DNA of 64,000 nucleotides from Erigeron canadensis (GCF_010389155.1 NC_057764.1:4340001-4404000); one strand, 5' to 3'. Positions 1 through 13,192 are shown, counted from the stretch's first letter. The notes: a model not told the origin generated them from the sequence alone. Translations and numbers: made by a program.

Positions 1-1601
1 TTTTGACCTCAAAATCGACTAGGAGAAACTTCAAGACTCGTTTTGAAACATCATTACACTAAAACAAACATAACCCACTTCATATTTTCGTCCAAAACAT
101 AAACACCAATCCAATTTTACTTCAAGTCCATCCAAACCCTAATTGAAACCCTAGTTTTAACTCAAATTTGGTTTTGACTCGATTCTTTACTCAAGAACGG
201 TTAAGTTTGACTAGAAACACATTCAACAACATAAAATGGTTAATATAAAATAGTTTTAACTTAGCAAATCTTCCAATAGCCCTTAAATCCAAGTTTGAGT
301 CAAAAATGGTAATTTCTTGCGCTAGAAGGCTATTTCTTGATCTGGTGTTTAATTGGTGATGATGATGAAGAATTTATTACAAATCTAGCTTGGATAAAAT
401 GAATTACTCAAGAATTTAAAGAGAGAGTGAGGAATGTGTTGGTGGTAATGTATTTAGTGAGATAGAGAGGGTGTGTGTTTGGAAGAAATGAATGAACGGA
501 TAAGGGTGTGAAAGAGTGGGAGGGGAAAATGGGTAGGGTTGAGTTCAAATGGGTCAATGGGTCAGACAAATGGGTCAAAGGGTCAACCTAATTACGTTTC
601 TAGTCAAGTTAAGACTCGTTTTACGTTTCTAGTCAAGTTAAGACTCGTTTTACGTCATGACATAAATCAATACGAACACCAAGTCTCGTCTAGCATTTTA
701 CACGTTATTAAATCGTCAAATAAAGTTTAAAGTAAATCGACTAGCTAAATTGGCTAGTCAATTAACACGAACAAGTCAACGATTCAAGTAAATAGAATTC
801 CAAAATCATGAAATTTACAGTGCATTTAGCCACGTTTAAACACGTCAAAGTACAAGTCAAATAAGTCAAAAATAGGCACAAGTTACACAATAGGGCCCAA
901 AGGCAGGTCCAATTTTTTAAAACCTGTTATTTAATGTCAATTTTTTAGTTTTTGGTCAGGATTCAACCAAATATTTTCAAATTCCTTATTTTAATAATTT
1001 TTATGATGATGTGTAGATTATAATAGTAGAGTGTTATTTTTTTAATTATATATAAACTTTAGAATTATATATCTTTGAATTATACCTATTTGATATCATT
1101 TTTGAGTTGAATGTAGTTATGTTTCGAGTTTTGACTATATTCGTTAGATTTTAACAAGTAGCATTTATATAAACGAGATGGGTACCCGCACAATGCGGTG
1201 GTGGTGGTGGCAACGGGTGTTGATGGTGACGGTGGCGGCAACGAGTGTTGATGGTGGCGGCGTTGCGGCGGTAAGATGATGGGGGGGGGGATAGGTCATA
1301 GGGGTGATAACTCATAGAGTGTGATAGCCAAAAATTTTAGCCATACGGGCTCCGCCATCGGATTTAAAAATTCGTCGAAAAGATATCAAACAACATCTCT
1401 AATTAAAGAGCATCAAATTTTAAGAACACCCATATAATTTTTATAATTTATCGATATACGACTTTTGAGATAAATGATGTTGAATGAATTAGAGAAATAA
1501 AATGATTTATGGAGAAGAGAAAAAAAAATAGGTGGTTGATGTTTGGGGTCAAATTTTCTATAATTAGGATCCTAACCAAGAACATTTCTAACATAAGTTT
1601 C
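1..1601. other. Intergenic AT-rich spacer, no gene seen
   Basis: No convincing coding region on either strand. It holds a short tandem repeat (two 29-bp units from 593), runs of GGGTCAA-like words around 540-590, and at about 1180-1260 a GTACCCGCACAATGCGG word followed by GGTGG/GGCGG repeats; the same word recurs near 14703 and, inverted, near 17470. The 63-residue open frame at 539-730 lies across the tandem repeat and is not a credible gene. Confidence 0.6.
593..650. repeat. Tandem duplication, 2 x 29 bp
   Basis: The unit starting TACGTTTCTAGTCAAG occurs twice head to tail with a 29-bp period and no visible mismatch, then a third partial start (TACGTC). It looks like a recent slippage or unequal-exchange product; no function is suggested. 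Confidence 0.85.
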
Positions 1602-2097
1602 TGTTGTACACGATAATACTTTTATACTTTGCAAGATCTTGAGTTCAACATCAAGATCCAGGATGTTCAAGACATCTCCAACGGTCGAAAATATGTCAAA
1701 CATTTATTCAGCGAAAGAGTAAACGAGCAATCCCGAGAAAATCGCAACTGACTTGAAGAATAAACGTGTCAAGGAAGACTCAACTTCTATTTTTCAAATT
1801 CAACACGTTGAAAGAGTTCGCACGGAAGATCCCGGATATTTCAGGGAGTTAGTTAGATTTTTACATTATAAATAACGGGTGATTGATCGAAATTAGATAT
1901 CTGCTCACACTTGTATTCACACACACATAATCACTGCATTCTTACTTTCGTTAGCTCGATCAATCCACTCTCACTTTCATTGTATTGTAATCAACCAAAA
2001 TAATAATAAAAGAACTAAGGAAGGGTCGATTGCATCCTCCCGGGGTTTTTTTTACCTAAGATCATTTAACTGGATCAAGAGTTTTTCCTCGTCAACA
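1602..2097 (+). mobile_element. LTR-like fragment (possible gypsy-type solo or truncated LTR)
   Basis: The segment starts TGTTGTACACG and ends CGTCAACA, has a TATA-like TATAAATAA near 1866, and is followed by AAATTCTGGTGTCATT, which looks like the start of a primer-binding region. The promoter-then-leader layout is that of an LTR. I found no matching 5-bp duplication on the two sides and no second copy in the window, so its limits and class are uncertain. Confidence 0.4.
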
Positions 2098-3204
2098 AAA
2101 TTCTGGTGTCATTATTCTTTATCGTACTTCTTTATCGCATTACTTTAAGATTTTAGCTTTAATTTACATTAATTTGCATTATCTTCAACCGTTTTCTTAA
2201 TTATTCAAAGTAATTCTATCTCAAAGGTCTTCTAAAAACTCTTTCTCCTTTTTAAATTGAAGATCCTTGAACACCAAACTCCACTTACAAATCTTTGGTA
2301 CTTTAGTTGTCTAAAATCCTTTCTAAAATTATCGTAGGTAAATGTTGAGATTTGATGAGAGAGAAAAAAATGGGTGGTTGAGATTTAAGGGTATTTTTAG
2401 GTAGAGAGTTTAAATTAGTAAATAAAGAATAGAAGTATATTAGGTATTTCAAATCATCTTCTGCGAATTTGAAAAATTATATATTTTAAATTATAGATAA
2501 AATATCTACCAGTATACTAAAATAGAATTGAGGTATTTTTTAATAGACACATGACGTATTACCTAAACGACAAGTGTCCCTTTTAATATTTTTAAATGAA
2601 TCAAATTAAAATTCCTAACTAAATTCTAGTTACCTTATAACAATAGTCACTAAATATGGATATCCACGTTATATCAAATTTATTCCAATACCAAACACGA
2701 AGAGCTATCGCTTAGATTTTTTTTTTCAAGGTATCTCCTAAAAGCAAATTATGGTTTTGTATTTACATATGGATTTTTATTTCAAGTTATCTCCTAAAAG
2801 CAAATTATGTCTCTATCTACAAATCAACTAAAACATGATTGAGATGTTTTTGAAACGACTCGTGGTATAATCCTTAATCGACACGTGTCCTTTTATTCCA
2901 TTTATTATATTAAATTAGCTTTTTTAATTGTATATACATACAATTTTCTTATTAGACTTAGAATTAAACTTTAACTTTTGGCTTATTAATATAAAAGTCA
3001 TTATAATCTTATTTGATTGATCGTTTTCTTTTTAACAAATTGTCTCTTTTTCTTTTGCAATTCATCAACAAAAATTGAGTTACGTTCCAAATCACAAAAA
3101 TATTTGTCGTCATTCATCATGTACAAGTTCTGATTTGGATATGATTCTAAAAATTTAAGATAAATCCAAAAATTTAACTAAATATATATTATATTTATCA
3201 TTAC
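2098..3204. other. Intergenic AT-rich spacer
   Basis: No gene seen. A short direct repeat containing CTCCTAAAAGCAAATTATG occurs twice near 2727 and 2789. Similar ACACGTGTCC/ACAAGTGTCC words at about 2568 and 2881 hint at an old duplicated element. Confidence 0.5.
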
Positions 3205-3381
3205 TGTTTATTATATTTGGTAAACCAACTGGGTTGATTAGTGGTTGGAGCTCATGTCTCTGAAAACAGAGGTCATGAGTTCGATCCTCATGCCCAGCAA
3301 GGCTGAAGGTTCTTTTCTACGTATGGTAGAACCTGAAAGCAGGACGGCATTGAGATTTAATTTTTGTTTATTATATTTGGT
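3205..3381 (+). mobile_element. tRNA-derived SINE with 17-bp target-site duplication
   Basis: TGTTTATTATATTTGGT occurs exactly at 3205-3221 and 3365-3381, bracketing a 143-bp body (3222-3364). The body has a tRNA-like head with an A-box-like stretch (GATTAGTGGTTGGAGC) and a B-box (GAGTTCGATCCTC), then an unrelated body ending in a short T-run, as in Au-type plant SINEs. The long flanking duplication shows retroposition. It lies about 160-180 bp upstream of the SurE start codon, so it sits in that gene's promoter or 5' leader. Confidence 0.88.
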
Positions 3382-3541
3382 CCAGACATTAGGAGGACTA
3401 GTAAATATAGATAGAAGAAGCCGTTCGGGAAAAAAAAAAAAAAATAGAAGAAGAAATTACCAACTGAACCGGCCAATCCGACACTACACAAAAGTGACAA
3501 CAAACAAAGACACTCGAATTCACCTGTTTGGATTGGGAGTG

Positions 3542-6500
3542 ATGGAAAATAACAAAAAGATCGATGATCGGGCAACAATAATGGTGACAAACGATGACGG
3601 AATAGAGGCTCCTGGACTCCAGGCACTTGTTCGTGTTCTCGTTTCCGCTCCTCATCGTTATCGTGTTTGGGTCTGCGCCCCTGATTCGTAAGAAGTCGTT
3701 TTCCTTCCCTTTCGTCTCCTTTCTGTTCCTTTCCTTGCATCATGATTTTGGGTTTGTCAGGGAAATGTCAGCAGTCAGTCATTCCATTACTTGGCGACAT
3801 GCTCTCTCCGCTAAACCTGTCCAAATCCATGGCGCGACCGCCTTTGCTGTTTCTGGTTACTTTCTTTTGCTTTGATGTTTTATTTTTATTAACTTCAAAA
3901 AATACCCAAAAATCATCGATTTCGATGGATATCTTGTGAAAACTCGAAAAAGTTGGGTATGGTCGTATATATTCAATAATGTTTGGGTTTTAGGTCATAT
4001 CTTATGTACTCAGGCTATGTCATTCACAACTAGTTTCTTTATATGTTGGGATGATCTTGTATAGACGTGAATGGTTATTGGCCAATGTAAAAGTATATTA
4101 ATATTTAAATTAAATGACTGATGTTGACTCCTCATATTATGCTTCATGTTTTGCACTGTAGACTGTAGTAAGTTTACCTTGGGTTTAAGATTTGGGTAAA
4201 ACTTAAGTATCGTTTCAGATGATATTTTTAAGTTCTTGAAATTGATAGAATTGTTACCACAAGACAAATTTTGAAGTTCATAGGAATGCTTTTACGAGAT
4301 TGTTGATATGTGTGACATACGTATTATATATGGTTCTTTTTTATGTTAATAATACCAACAACACTTTGCAGGAACTCCAGCTGACTGTACTTCATTGGGA
4401 ATCTCAAAGGAACTATTTCCTTCTGTTCCTGATCTGGTATGTTATTGAGCTTGATGTTGCATAACTGATATTCGACATTTTAGTTAAAGCTTCATCTTAT
4501 ATTGGTATTTATTAGGTTTAATGTTCTACCTGAAAACGTGTACCAAAACGATACATGATAAACCTTGTAGGTAATTGTATTGAATTATATTGTTGTGTAC
4601 TTGTGTTATTGAAGGGGATAACAAGAGGCTATATTTATAGAATAGCCTAACCTAATACATGGAAACTAATATTATGGTAACTTAATATATAGACACTAAC
4701 CTATGTCTAATACTCCCCCGCAAGCTAAGCGTGGAGCGATTCTAGCTTGAAAAACAAATAAGAAGAAACATAGAAAACTTAAATTTAAATTGAGAAAGCA
4801 ATGTTTATACAAGTCGTAAGTGGTCGTGTTCTTACAATAAAACTAAACAACAACTTCATCACAAGCAGAAGGTGTTGAGTTATTTGTGCGGGGAGCTGTA
4901 AGGTGTTCAATTACTAAAACACTCAAATGAATAAATATGACTAGATAAACCAAAAGATAAAGAAAGACTGATACTAACATGAATTTGTAGTATCACCAAC
5001 AGACATGTTAACAAACAGTGTATTATTAGACATAGGTTAGTTTATATATTATTAAGTTACCATAATATTAGTTTCCATTAAATCTCGAGGTATACAATTT
5101 TTCTTTAACACCTAAAATAATGTGTGATAAACAAAAATTATCCCTTCAGATTTTTAAGGGTAGATGTCAGTAGGGTGATTTTTGGTAGATAACATTTGAT
5201 ATATACTGTCCCTTTAAATTTTAGAGAAGCTGTAATTGACCAAATATACTAGCAACTTGGGTCACAATAAAACCAAACTCATTATCAAATAAACTCCAAC
5301 AAAGATCTGCTTGCAGATTTTGTTGTTTTTGAAATGGTAGAATCACATAAGCAATGTTGTCCAAGATAATGATTTAGCTGTCCCTAGTGGCAAAGAGCAC
5401 CAAATCGGTAGTTCACCCTCTTCAATGCATGCTCACAGACAGGAATTTATTTTATATATATATGTCATTATCTCTATATAATTTCAAACTTTAGTGGCTT
5501 TCTCTATGAGTCTATCTGTTCAGCCTCTTCATGATCAGTGTTTTGCTTAAACTTTTCTTTTCATTATTATTATATTTTTGATTTCATTATAATACATGTA
5601 TAGTTGGTTTGTTCTTAGTCCATTGATATATGTTATGACATACTCCTTGTCTTAGGGCCACGTGCTACTTGAAATCTTGAATCTGATCGATTATATCTTC
5701 ATAGTTCTGATGCATTCTGTATCATATTTAATCCTCTGACCTATTTCAGTGATTGTCAACAGGTATTAAGTGGCATAAACATGGGCAGCAATTGTGGTTA
5801 TCACATGTTAGTACATATGTTCTTTGTTATACGATTTCCTTTTTGTATGATTTCTTTGTCTCGTGGCATTCATTATTGCCAGAGAAATATAACTTCAAAT
5901 GCCACTTCCAAAGAGGGTTGTTTTTGTGTTTTATAACTCGATATATAACTTCAAATATATGCATAACTTTGTTAAGCAATTTTACTTTTTTGCCAAGTCT
6001 GGTTAATTTTTATTATTGTTGTGTCTGCTTATATTTTTCTTTCCTACCGTTTATTTATTTTTTCTTTGTTTAGCATATGTATGTTGCTTGATGATATAGT
6101 TCACTGTCTTTGCTCCACACTTCTTACTAACTGGAACTGTTTGAAATGCAGCGTCTACTCGGGAACAGTGGCAGGTGCTCGAGAGGCCTTTTTCTATGGT
6201 GTTCCATCCATTTCAATTTCATATGATTGGTATGTAAACTTCTTCACTTCAAGTATGTTACCAATCCATGATGTATGGTATGCATTTATAGAAGTGTGGC
6301 TTATCAAGAAATTTAAATTAAGGATCATATATATGGTCTGATACTGCATAATCAACCTAATAAATCGTTTTAATGTTTCTTTCTTTCCCTTTTTGCTCTG
6401 ATGTTTCACACTTGTGTAGTTGAAGTCATACTGGAAACTGTTAATTCGTGACTTCAATCCATGTTTGCATGGAGGGGAGTTTTTGTTTATTCTTTTTGCA

Positions 6501-7885
6501 AGTAAATCGTTGTTTTTCGTTAGAAGTGGTACTGTTGTCGGTATAATTACAGGTGATGGGTCGTCTTTTTGCTCTTCACTTGCAGAATTGTAAATATCAT
6601 TTTGAAACTCCGACCTGTTCCGAAATAAGAATAGTTTTTGAAGCATCTGTGTTCCTCAATATACATTTGTTCTGATTCAAATATCAACCAGCTCCAGTTT
6701 TCACCTAATTTGTTTGACCCATTACCCAACCTACCCTCTTTGCCTTCTCCATGCATCCATCTTGCAATTAGGAGCACCGTGATGAGGATTATAATTCATT
6801 AAAAATCATTAAATATTCAAAGCTTTCTACTCCTTTGTATGTTGATATATTTATAAAATTTGAGAGTTAGCAACTTACAGAAGTTCAGTGGAAGTAGTTA
6901 AAGGAAAATTTTTGTTACAACTTGCTCTACTCTCACAACTAACTGCAATTTTATTCCATGGAAAAGGAAGAATCGGTTATTTCAAATTAATCAAATTATA
7001 CAGGCACATGACTAAGGTCACAATATTAGTTAAGACTAGTAAGGTAGTCAGATGTACATAAGTGAGATAATATGTGGTGTCCAATTACAGAACAGATTTT
7101 GATTGAATTGAGTGATTGATAGGGTTAAAGCTACTAGCAGTATCGACGATTTCACACTAGCTGCTGAAGCTTGCTTGCCCATAATAAATGCAGTTGTTTC
7201 TGAGATCAGGAATAAAACGTATCCTCAGAAATGTTTTCTGAATGTGGATTTGCCCACAAATATTCAGAATCATAAGGTGAGTCGTATATACTTGTTAAAA
7301 TTTGGAATATCTATATTTTTATCTTATGTGATCTTTTCATTAGGGTTATAAGCTGACTAAGCAAGGAAACAGTGTTATTAAAATGGGATGGAAGCAAGTT
7401 TCTTCGGATGCCGAAGGCGGACATATGTCATCAGCAATGACAAACGAGCCAAGTTCAGTAGCATCAAACCCTGATGCTAAAGCTGTTTCACAAGAACAGC
7501 TTTTATTTAAGAGAGAGGTGCATGGTCTTTAGTTGTAGCTATTTGAAAGTTTCAAATAAATGTTGTTTTGAATATAAACTTTATTTATTGAAAGGAAACG
7601 ACCGTCATTGTTAAATTGTACTTGCTTTCAGGTCAGAGGAAGCAAGGTTGAAGACGGTGAAACTGACCACTCTTCCCTTAGAGAAGGATATGTACATATA
7701 TCTATATAATTTTCAATGTAATTTTTGTAAGATCACGTACCCATTACTAACGTCTGAATTGTGCTTGATTTCAGATAACTGTCACCCCGCTTGGGGCCTT
7801 AACTCATGCGGATATTGATTGCCAGTCATTTTTCAAGCAATGGTTGCCAACAGTGGCTGAGCGTTCTTCTTCTTCAGCTTTGTGA
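3542..7885 (+). CDS. SurE-type 5'/3'-nucleotidase (survival protein SurE-like), nine exons
   Basis: Exons: 3542-3687, 3761-3855, 4372-4436, 5763-5806, 6152-6229, 7123-7276, 7344-7517, 7632-7691, 7775-7885. Every intron is GT-AG and all phases join to one 308-residue protein ending in TGA. Seen in the protein: the NDDG metal-binding loop (residues 17-20), the [15 protein letters not shown] segment (45-58) and SGINMGSN (105-112), the conserved SurE phosphatase signatures; then [14 protein letters not shown] and SISYDW. The family dephosphorylates nucleoside monophosphates in a metal-dependent way; no transit peptide is evident, so a cytosolic place is inferred. The region after residue 220 is a hydrophilic, low-conservation insert before the C-terminal [15 protein letters not shown] block. 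The start was chosen because the upstream open frame runs through the SINE. Intron 3 (1.3 kb) carries LTR debris. Confidence 0.93.
4540..5085 (-). mobile_element. Truncated copia-type LTR debris with inverted copy, in SurE intron 3
   Basis: 4659-4712 and 5020-5078 are near-perfect inverted copies of one roughly 55-bp sequence, about 310 bp apart. Read on the minus strand, the left copy follows a GCTTGCGGGGGAG purine tract, which looks like the polypurine tract next to a copia 3' LTR (LTR start TATTAGACATAGG). A minus-strand TATA-like box lies near 4630. The remains are too short to class further; they lie wholly within the intron and leave the splice sites intact. Confidence 0.6.
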
Positions 7886-10127
7886 TTACTTCTCTGTAAG
7901 TTCAATCTGGAAATTGCATATATCATAATAATCTCTATAAAGTTTCAAATTATTCTAGCAGCATATTTGTGATGTTCGTGTGTTGGCGCTGCTGAATAAC
8001 CATTGTTATTTCTATTGATATATTATAACTAAAACTCATTTATGTGTTTTACATGGCTAGTAGAATCCGATACTTAACTTGACAAGATCGTTGTGGTGTT
8101 GCTAATAAAAAATTCTTGGCTCTGTATTTTGTTAAAGAGGCCGTTATCTTTGTCAATTTCTTTTCATCAAATTTCGGGGGGATTTTTATTTTTTAACGAA
8201 AGGGGTTTACCCTGGTAAATATGATAAATATACCATCAATACTTCTTTCCTCTTTATTGAATAGACAGATTGTTCCTTTCTTGCCATATAAAGTAAAAGT
8301 TAGCCGCAAAAGATAGTTGTCTTTCAACCTCAACCACAGCTCTTCTTTGGCATCTTAGCTCAAGGTAAGACACCATCTCTTTCCTTTGATTAGAAAATCC
8401 AACTAGATTTGCTAGTGACTTCAATATGTGAACAGATTTCCCCCAGATATTCGCAATTAAAGAAAAAATGGGATTTGCAGTTGTTAAAATAACCGTTTAT
8501 TAGTTGTTTTGTTCCCATGATTTTAGTCTATCCCTGTGTTTCTAGCGCATATTCCATGACCATTCATATTAAGAAAGTGTGGCTCGGTACATAGTGGCTG
8601 TAAACCTTCGCCATGCAATTACATCACTTCAGAGTTCAAACCAGCCCCAAGTCCTCTAAAGTTTCCTGTACGAGAAACCCCTTGAGTCACTTGGTGATGT
8701 CTTCCATAGGATATTGTCTTTTGTGCCATGCTAAATCAGGACGCCTCGGATAGAATTGAGAATCTGGGTGTTGGGTTTACCATGCACATGGCCACTTGAT
8801 CAGGTGCCTTTTCGGGTTTACAATCTTATGCATTTTTGTTTTATTTGAAAAACGTTGCTCATATATCTGCCTAGCCTTGAGTAATGCTTCAAGAGAGCAT
8901 ATGCTACTCTAGTTATCATGCCAAGCCATCAGACATCATATATCTGCCTGCTTATATATCACGTAACCTTTATCTAAGGAGCAACTTTTTCCTCCTTTCC
9001 CATGTAGCATCATGTTTAATTTGCATCTCTCAAAGGCTCCTCTCACTTAACCCGTATTATTAATCCGACGATTTTGCAATGTTTTAGTTCCAAATGTGGG
9101 AGGCCATTAATGCAATGTTCCCCTTAGTCAAGCTTTTGATGCCCAATCCAGCTTTTTTTTTAGACGTTCAAGCTTTAAACACATGGAACATTTGAATCTC
9201 AACCTTTTTTTCTATTCTTAGGAAATAAGAAATTGAGTTATTTGGATTTAATCCCACTTTGGTCAGTTCTGCTTCTACAATTTGTCAGTTCGAACTTAGC
9301 TAATTTAAAGACTGATTGTTGAAAATGTTCTACCCTATCATCTACAGGTCTCAGTTTTCCAACAATTTGTCTTGTGGGTGGATCTCGTGAATAGGAACCT
9401 CTGGAAGCCACCGCTAAACAACTTGACCCGAAATAGTTAGGTACTTACGTTAGGCGATCTGGGTAACAATTCGAAATGGTTAACCACCACAAACTCTGCC
9501 TTTTCCGTTTACAAATTAAAAATTAATTAATGTGTTAAATATGGTTGCAAAAGTTAATATTGAGTACAAGATATAGGAGGTGATTATATGTCAAAACTAC
9601 TTTGTCGGAGACCCTTAATTAAAATTTATTTAGCTCTAACCTAAACGAGCTGCAATATTATCTTCAATTCCTCTTTAATATCTCAACTAGATATTAGACC
9701 CTATAAATATAAAATATTCCTAACAAACTTAAAATATGCTCATAACAAAAGTTGTGAGATAAGTTATATGAAGTAACATATGTTTGATTTATAAAGTTCC
9801 ATTTAAAAATGTAATTATCAGGACTTTGTCAGCCCATTTGACATAAGCTTTGGAGTAATTTTATAAGTAGAATTAAATTTGGTATATTTAACAATAATCT
9901 GTTCAAGAAAATGTAATTTCTAAACAAAATAAAATATATTTTTTAATATTTGGTATATTTATATATGTTTATTTTGATAAATAATAAGAACTCAAATGAT
10001 ATGGATTATTTTTCAAAAAATTATCCAATAGAGCATAGTAAGATTAATATCATTGTTAGTAAATATCAAATCAAATCATAGTAATATTGATGCTATATGT
10101 ATATATATATATATAGGCTTGAGATAT
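7886..10127. other. SurE 3' region and intergenic spacer
   Basis: The first few hundred bases are presumably the SurE 3' UTR. No other gene is supported. A stretch at 8580-8800 is less AT-rich and has the look of an old non-coding repeat, but I could not class it. From 9500 rightward it is AT-rich and featureless. Confidence 0.5.
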
Positions 10128-10427
10128 TTTGAGACCACCTCTTATTTTAGGACCAACTAGGACCATTGATTTTTGTACACCATTATGATCTACTACGATA
10201 TACAAGACTTTTTTGTAAAAGCACTAAGACTTTCCGGCGACGGTCCCACAGAAAAATCATGTGTAAGTTAACTTACACATGTACACATGATTTTTCTGTG
10301 GGCCCGTCGCCGGAAAGTCTTAGTGTTTTTACAAAAAAGTCTTGTATATCATAGTAGATCATGATGGTGGTGTTTGACTTACAAAGATCAATGGTCCTTT
10401 TTTGGACTTTTTTTAGTTGGTCTCAAA
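10128..10427. mobile_element. Foldback MITE, about 300 bp
   Basis: The element begins TTTGAGACCA and ends TGGTCTCAAA. The inner arms are a nearly perfect inverted repeat of more than 100 bp (for example ACTTTCCGGCGACGG left, CCGTCGCCGGAAAGT right) meeting at a GTGTAAGTTAACTTACAC centre near 10264. It is flanked by TA repeats, so the target duplication cannot be read. The open frame at 10166-10354 crosses the arms and is not a gene. Confidence 0.85.
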
Positions 10428-11132
10428 TTATCTTTCCCATATATATATATATATATATTATATCTAAATATATAAATTTCTCTATGATTCATTACATGAA
10501 TTAAAAGTTTATACTGTTTTGAAATGAGTAGAATTGGAAAATATAGATTATACTGTTTATCATGTTTTATGAAGTGATAACTGATAACGTACCTTCATTA
10601 TAAAATTTCATTATTTAATTTTTTAAAAATCTTTTGATAATTATATGATATTTATAAATTAAAACCATAGATAAATAATAGTCCATTGAAAATAGAACTG
10701 AACAAAAAAACGAATAGAAAAGTTGTAGTCTATGGTAAAAGATAATTGTATCTATCCATATATGTCGACCTATATTAGATTTTTTATTTTTATAATCAAA
10801 TTTATTATATTAATAATTAAATGATGATATCATCAAAAGTTAATTTGATAGAATAGAGAATTATGATTGATTAATAAGTTATTAGGTCAGTTGTTTTTAG
10901 TATATAGAAAAAGATAAAGATTTTGCAACCAAATTTTTAATTGGGATATACAAAGCTACATTTTAGTGTCCAATTGAGCAATTGTCGACCTTACATGTGC
11001 ATATAACCAACTTCATATGAAAAATATACATTTTTGTAAAAAGCAAAAATAAAGTCGCAATTGTATATGGACTCTTTAGGAAATGGAAAAATCTCGATAG
11101 ATATAGTTAGATCATTGGTAATACGTATTAAC
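10428..11132. other. AT-rich spacer
   Basis: Only TA-rich sequence and scattered homopolymers; no gene, repeat boundary or RNA gene could be supported. Confidence 0.5.
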
Positions 11133-11340
11133 TTTTTTTTTTAACAACGAGTTAGTAGTTAGCAGTCGAGACACCATAATGACATCCAAATAAGCAGTTT
11201 GTAGAGCTTGAACTACACATGCCTAAAATGAAACTTAAGACTCTCGAGCGCTCTCCCTTAGTTATCCACTCTTACAAATGTAGAAAGTGAGATTCGAACC
11301 CTCGTTCTTACCAATGAAGCTTAAGGCTTACATAAAAGAC
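11133..11340 (-). mobile_element. SINE copy 1 (minus strand, poly-A tail)
   Basis: Read on the minus strand: a tRNA-like head with CATTGGTAAG (A-box-like) and GAGGGTTCGAATCTC (B-box), a body with GTGTAGTTCAAGCTC and GATGTCATTATGGTGTCTCG, then a tail of A residues (the T-run at 11133). The same order of blocks occurs at 14351-14580, so the two are copies of one family. Confidence 0.75.
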
Positions 11341-12829
11341 TTAAATGACGTGGGTTTGATCTTTATAGAGGTATTTAGCTAGCATCAAAAATCCTACCGG
11401 GAGGTAATATGTCAATATGATACCCGGATACAAGGTTTTCTTCTTAACCCTTTTTTTTACATACAATTTTTCAGCGCTTAACTGCTTAAGTGCTTAATGA
11501 GTTGTCATCATCATTTTACCTTTTTATACAACTTTATATATACAGCTTTGGATGCTTATAACTTTACGAAGATTAATAAATAGGAAGTGATATTCGTATC
11601 ACTATCTTTGATTAATGTATCACAATGTATATATTGTATAACTGACAGTACAAGCCAGTAATGCATAATTGTGTCACATCCATAAAAAAAAAATGGTATG
11701 AATATTACTCCCCTTAATAAATAGCTCTCGTGTTAAATTTTATAATTCACAACTTAATATAAAAAAAGGGTGTGATCCACCCTATAACCCATAAAACTGG
11801 TTTAATATACAGTAACGAATCATTCATCTTCTTCTTGATACAACTCTTATGAACCAACCAAGACCCATGCTCTTGTAGAAGCCCAAAGTTAAACGATTCA
11901 ATTTCTCGTTTAATTTTAAACATATCACTATCACCGGTGATCACCAAAAATGTGATTAACATATCTGATTAGACTCATGTTAGCTAAATATATTGAAGTG
12001 ACCAGATAGCAGTAATATGAATTATAACCAGTACATCGGTGGTACACGCTATGCTTCATTTTGGCATTATTAGAAATATGTTACTCAATCAATACACTGC
12101 TTCAATTTGTCTTTGATTTTTATAAATTGTTCCGTCTCTAAAAGGTAAACTTTGGAAGTTACAAACATTATGGGTGAGAACTGAGGACAAACAAATCATC
12201 AATCGTATTGTACCAATTTTTATTTGTACCATTGCAAAATGTTCAAAACTTATGAGAAAATAAAAGCTTAGTTAAAATTCTAAAACAGTTGGTAAGATTT
12301 ACAATGTTCTTGGTTGATGGATCACATATGTATTAGGAATAAAAAATACTCGTATGATAGTTCGAAAAAGTTGATGTTGACTTTATAAAGGTTGTCGTTA
12401 AACTAAGCATGCTTTTAAATAATGGGCCGAAAACAAGGTAGAGATAAAAAAAAAACCTAAAATCAAAGACATACAAACCCTCATACAAGGAGATGCAAAG
12501 CTCTAAAACCAACAACCTTGGAAACCCCAAATGAAGAAAACAAAGGGTCGCTAGAAAAGTAATAGCCCTAACGTGAGTGCTCTAGAATTTGCTAAAAGAT
12601 TTATGGCCTATTCTATAAGGTTACACTTTACTTTAGTCCTGTGTCCCTTTGGGTTCTCCGTACTCTTTCTTCTCTTCTGGAGTTTCCACTTTCCTGTTTT
12701 CGGAACTGGTTTAGGATCTCACTAAAATAATGTCGAACATTGAGGAGCACCGGCATATCGATTTCCGGCATCTTTTCTTGCAATAAAAGGCAAAAAAAAC
12801 ACATAGGTTTCTGGTGAACTTTAACTTGA
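11341..12829. other. AT-rich spacer
   Basis: No gene supported. The minus-strand open frames at 11747-11962 and 12333-12530 have no recognisable domain, no neighbouring exon and ordinary spacer composition. Confidence 0.5.
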
Positions 12830-13060
12830 CACTACACCAAAAAAAATAAACGGTCGCATAACACGCTCTTAAAGTAAACAATGATCAACACCATAGAGCC
12901 AATATATATTACCGATAATGCTTGCCTTTTTATAACAAAAAATGAGGTGTACGTAGTAAAACTGAAGTGTCGAACTGATTACATCCTCGCCTCAATAACA
13001 TGTTTAAGAGGCATAAAATCGTGGATTTATAATGAAATAGAATATTAATTTCTGTATATA
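12830..13060 (+). mobile_element. CACTA-type transposon end (candidate)
   Basis: CACTACACCAAAAAAAATAA at 12830 is a good match to the terminal inverted repeat of plant CACTA (En/Spm) elements, which start CACTAC followed by A-rich sequence. The opposite end and a transposase were not found, so this is a fragment or deletion derivative, and the right limit is a guess. Confidence 0.45.
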
Positions 13061-13072
13061 ATAATTTGGGTT

Positions 13073-13192
13073 AAATACAAATTTCGTCCATATGGTTATT
13101 CAAAAAACCACAGGGATGAAAAAAAACTCAAAAGTTAACAGAGAGATGAAAGAGCCGTTTTTTGAACAACTACAAGAACGAAATTTGTATTT
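13073..13192. mobile_element. Small terminal-inverted-repeat element, about 120 bp
   Basis: AAATACAAATTTCGT at 13073-13087 is matched by its exact inverse ACGAAATTTGTATTT at 13178-13192. The open frame 13092-13286 spans it and is not a gene. The class is unknown. Confidence 0.6.

Noticed and set aside
3245..3315. Possible tRNA gene (A- and B-box-like sequence)
   Set aside because: No acceptor-stem pairing; bracketed by a 17-bp direct repeat with a non-tRNA body, so it is a SINE.
11747..12530. Minus-strand open frames of 65-71 residues
   Set aside because: No homology recognised, no intron partners, and composition like the surrounding spacer.
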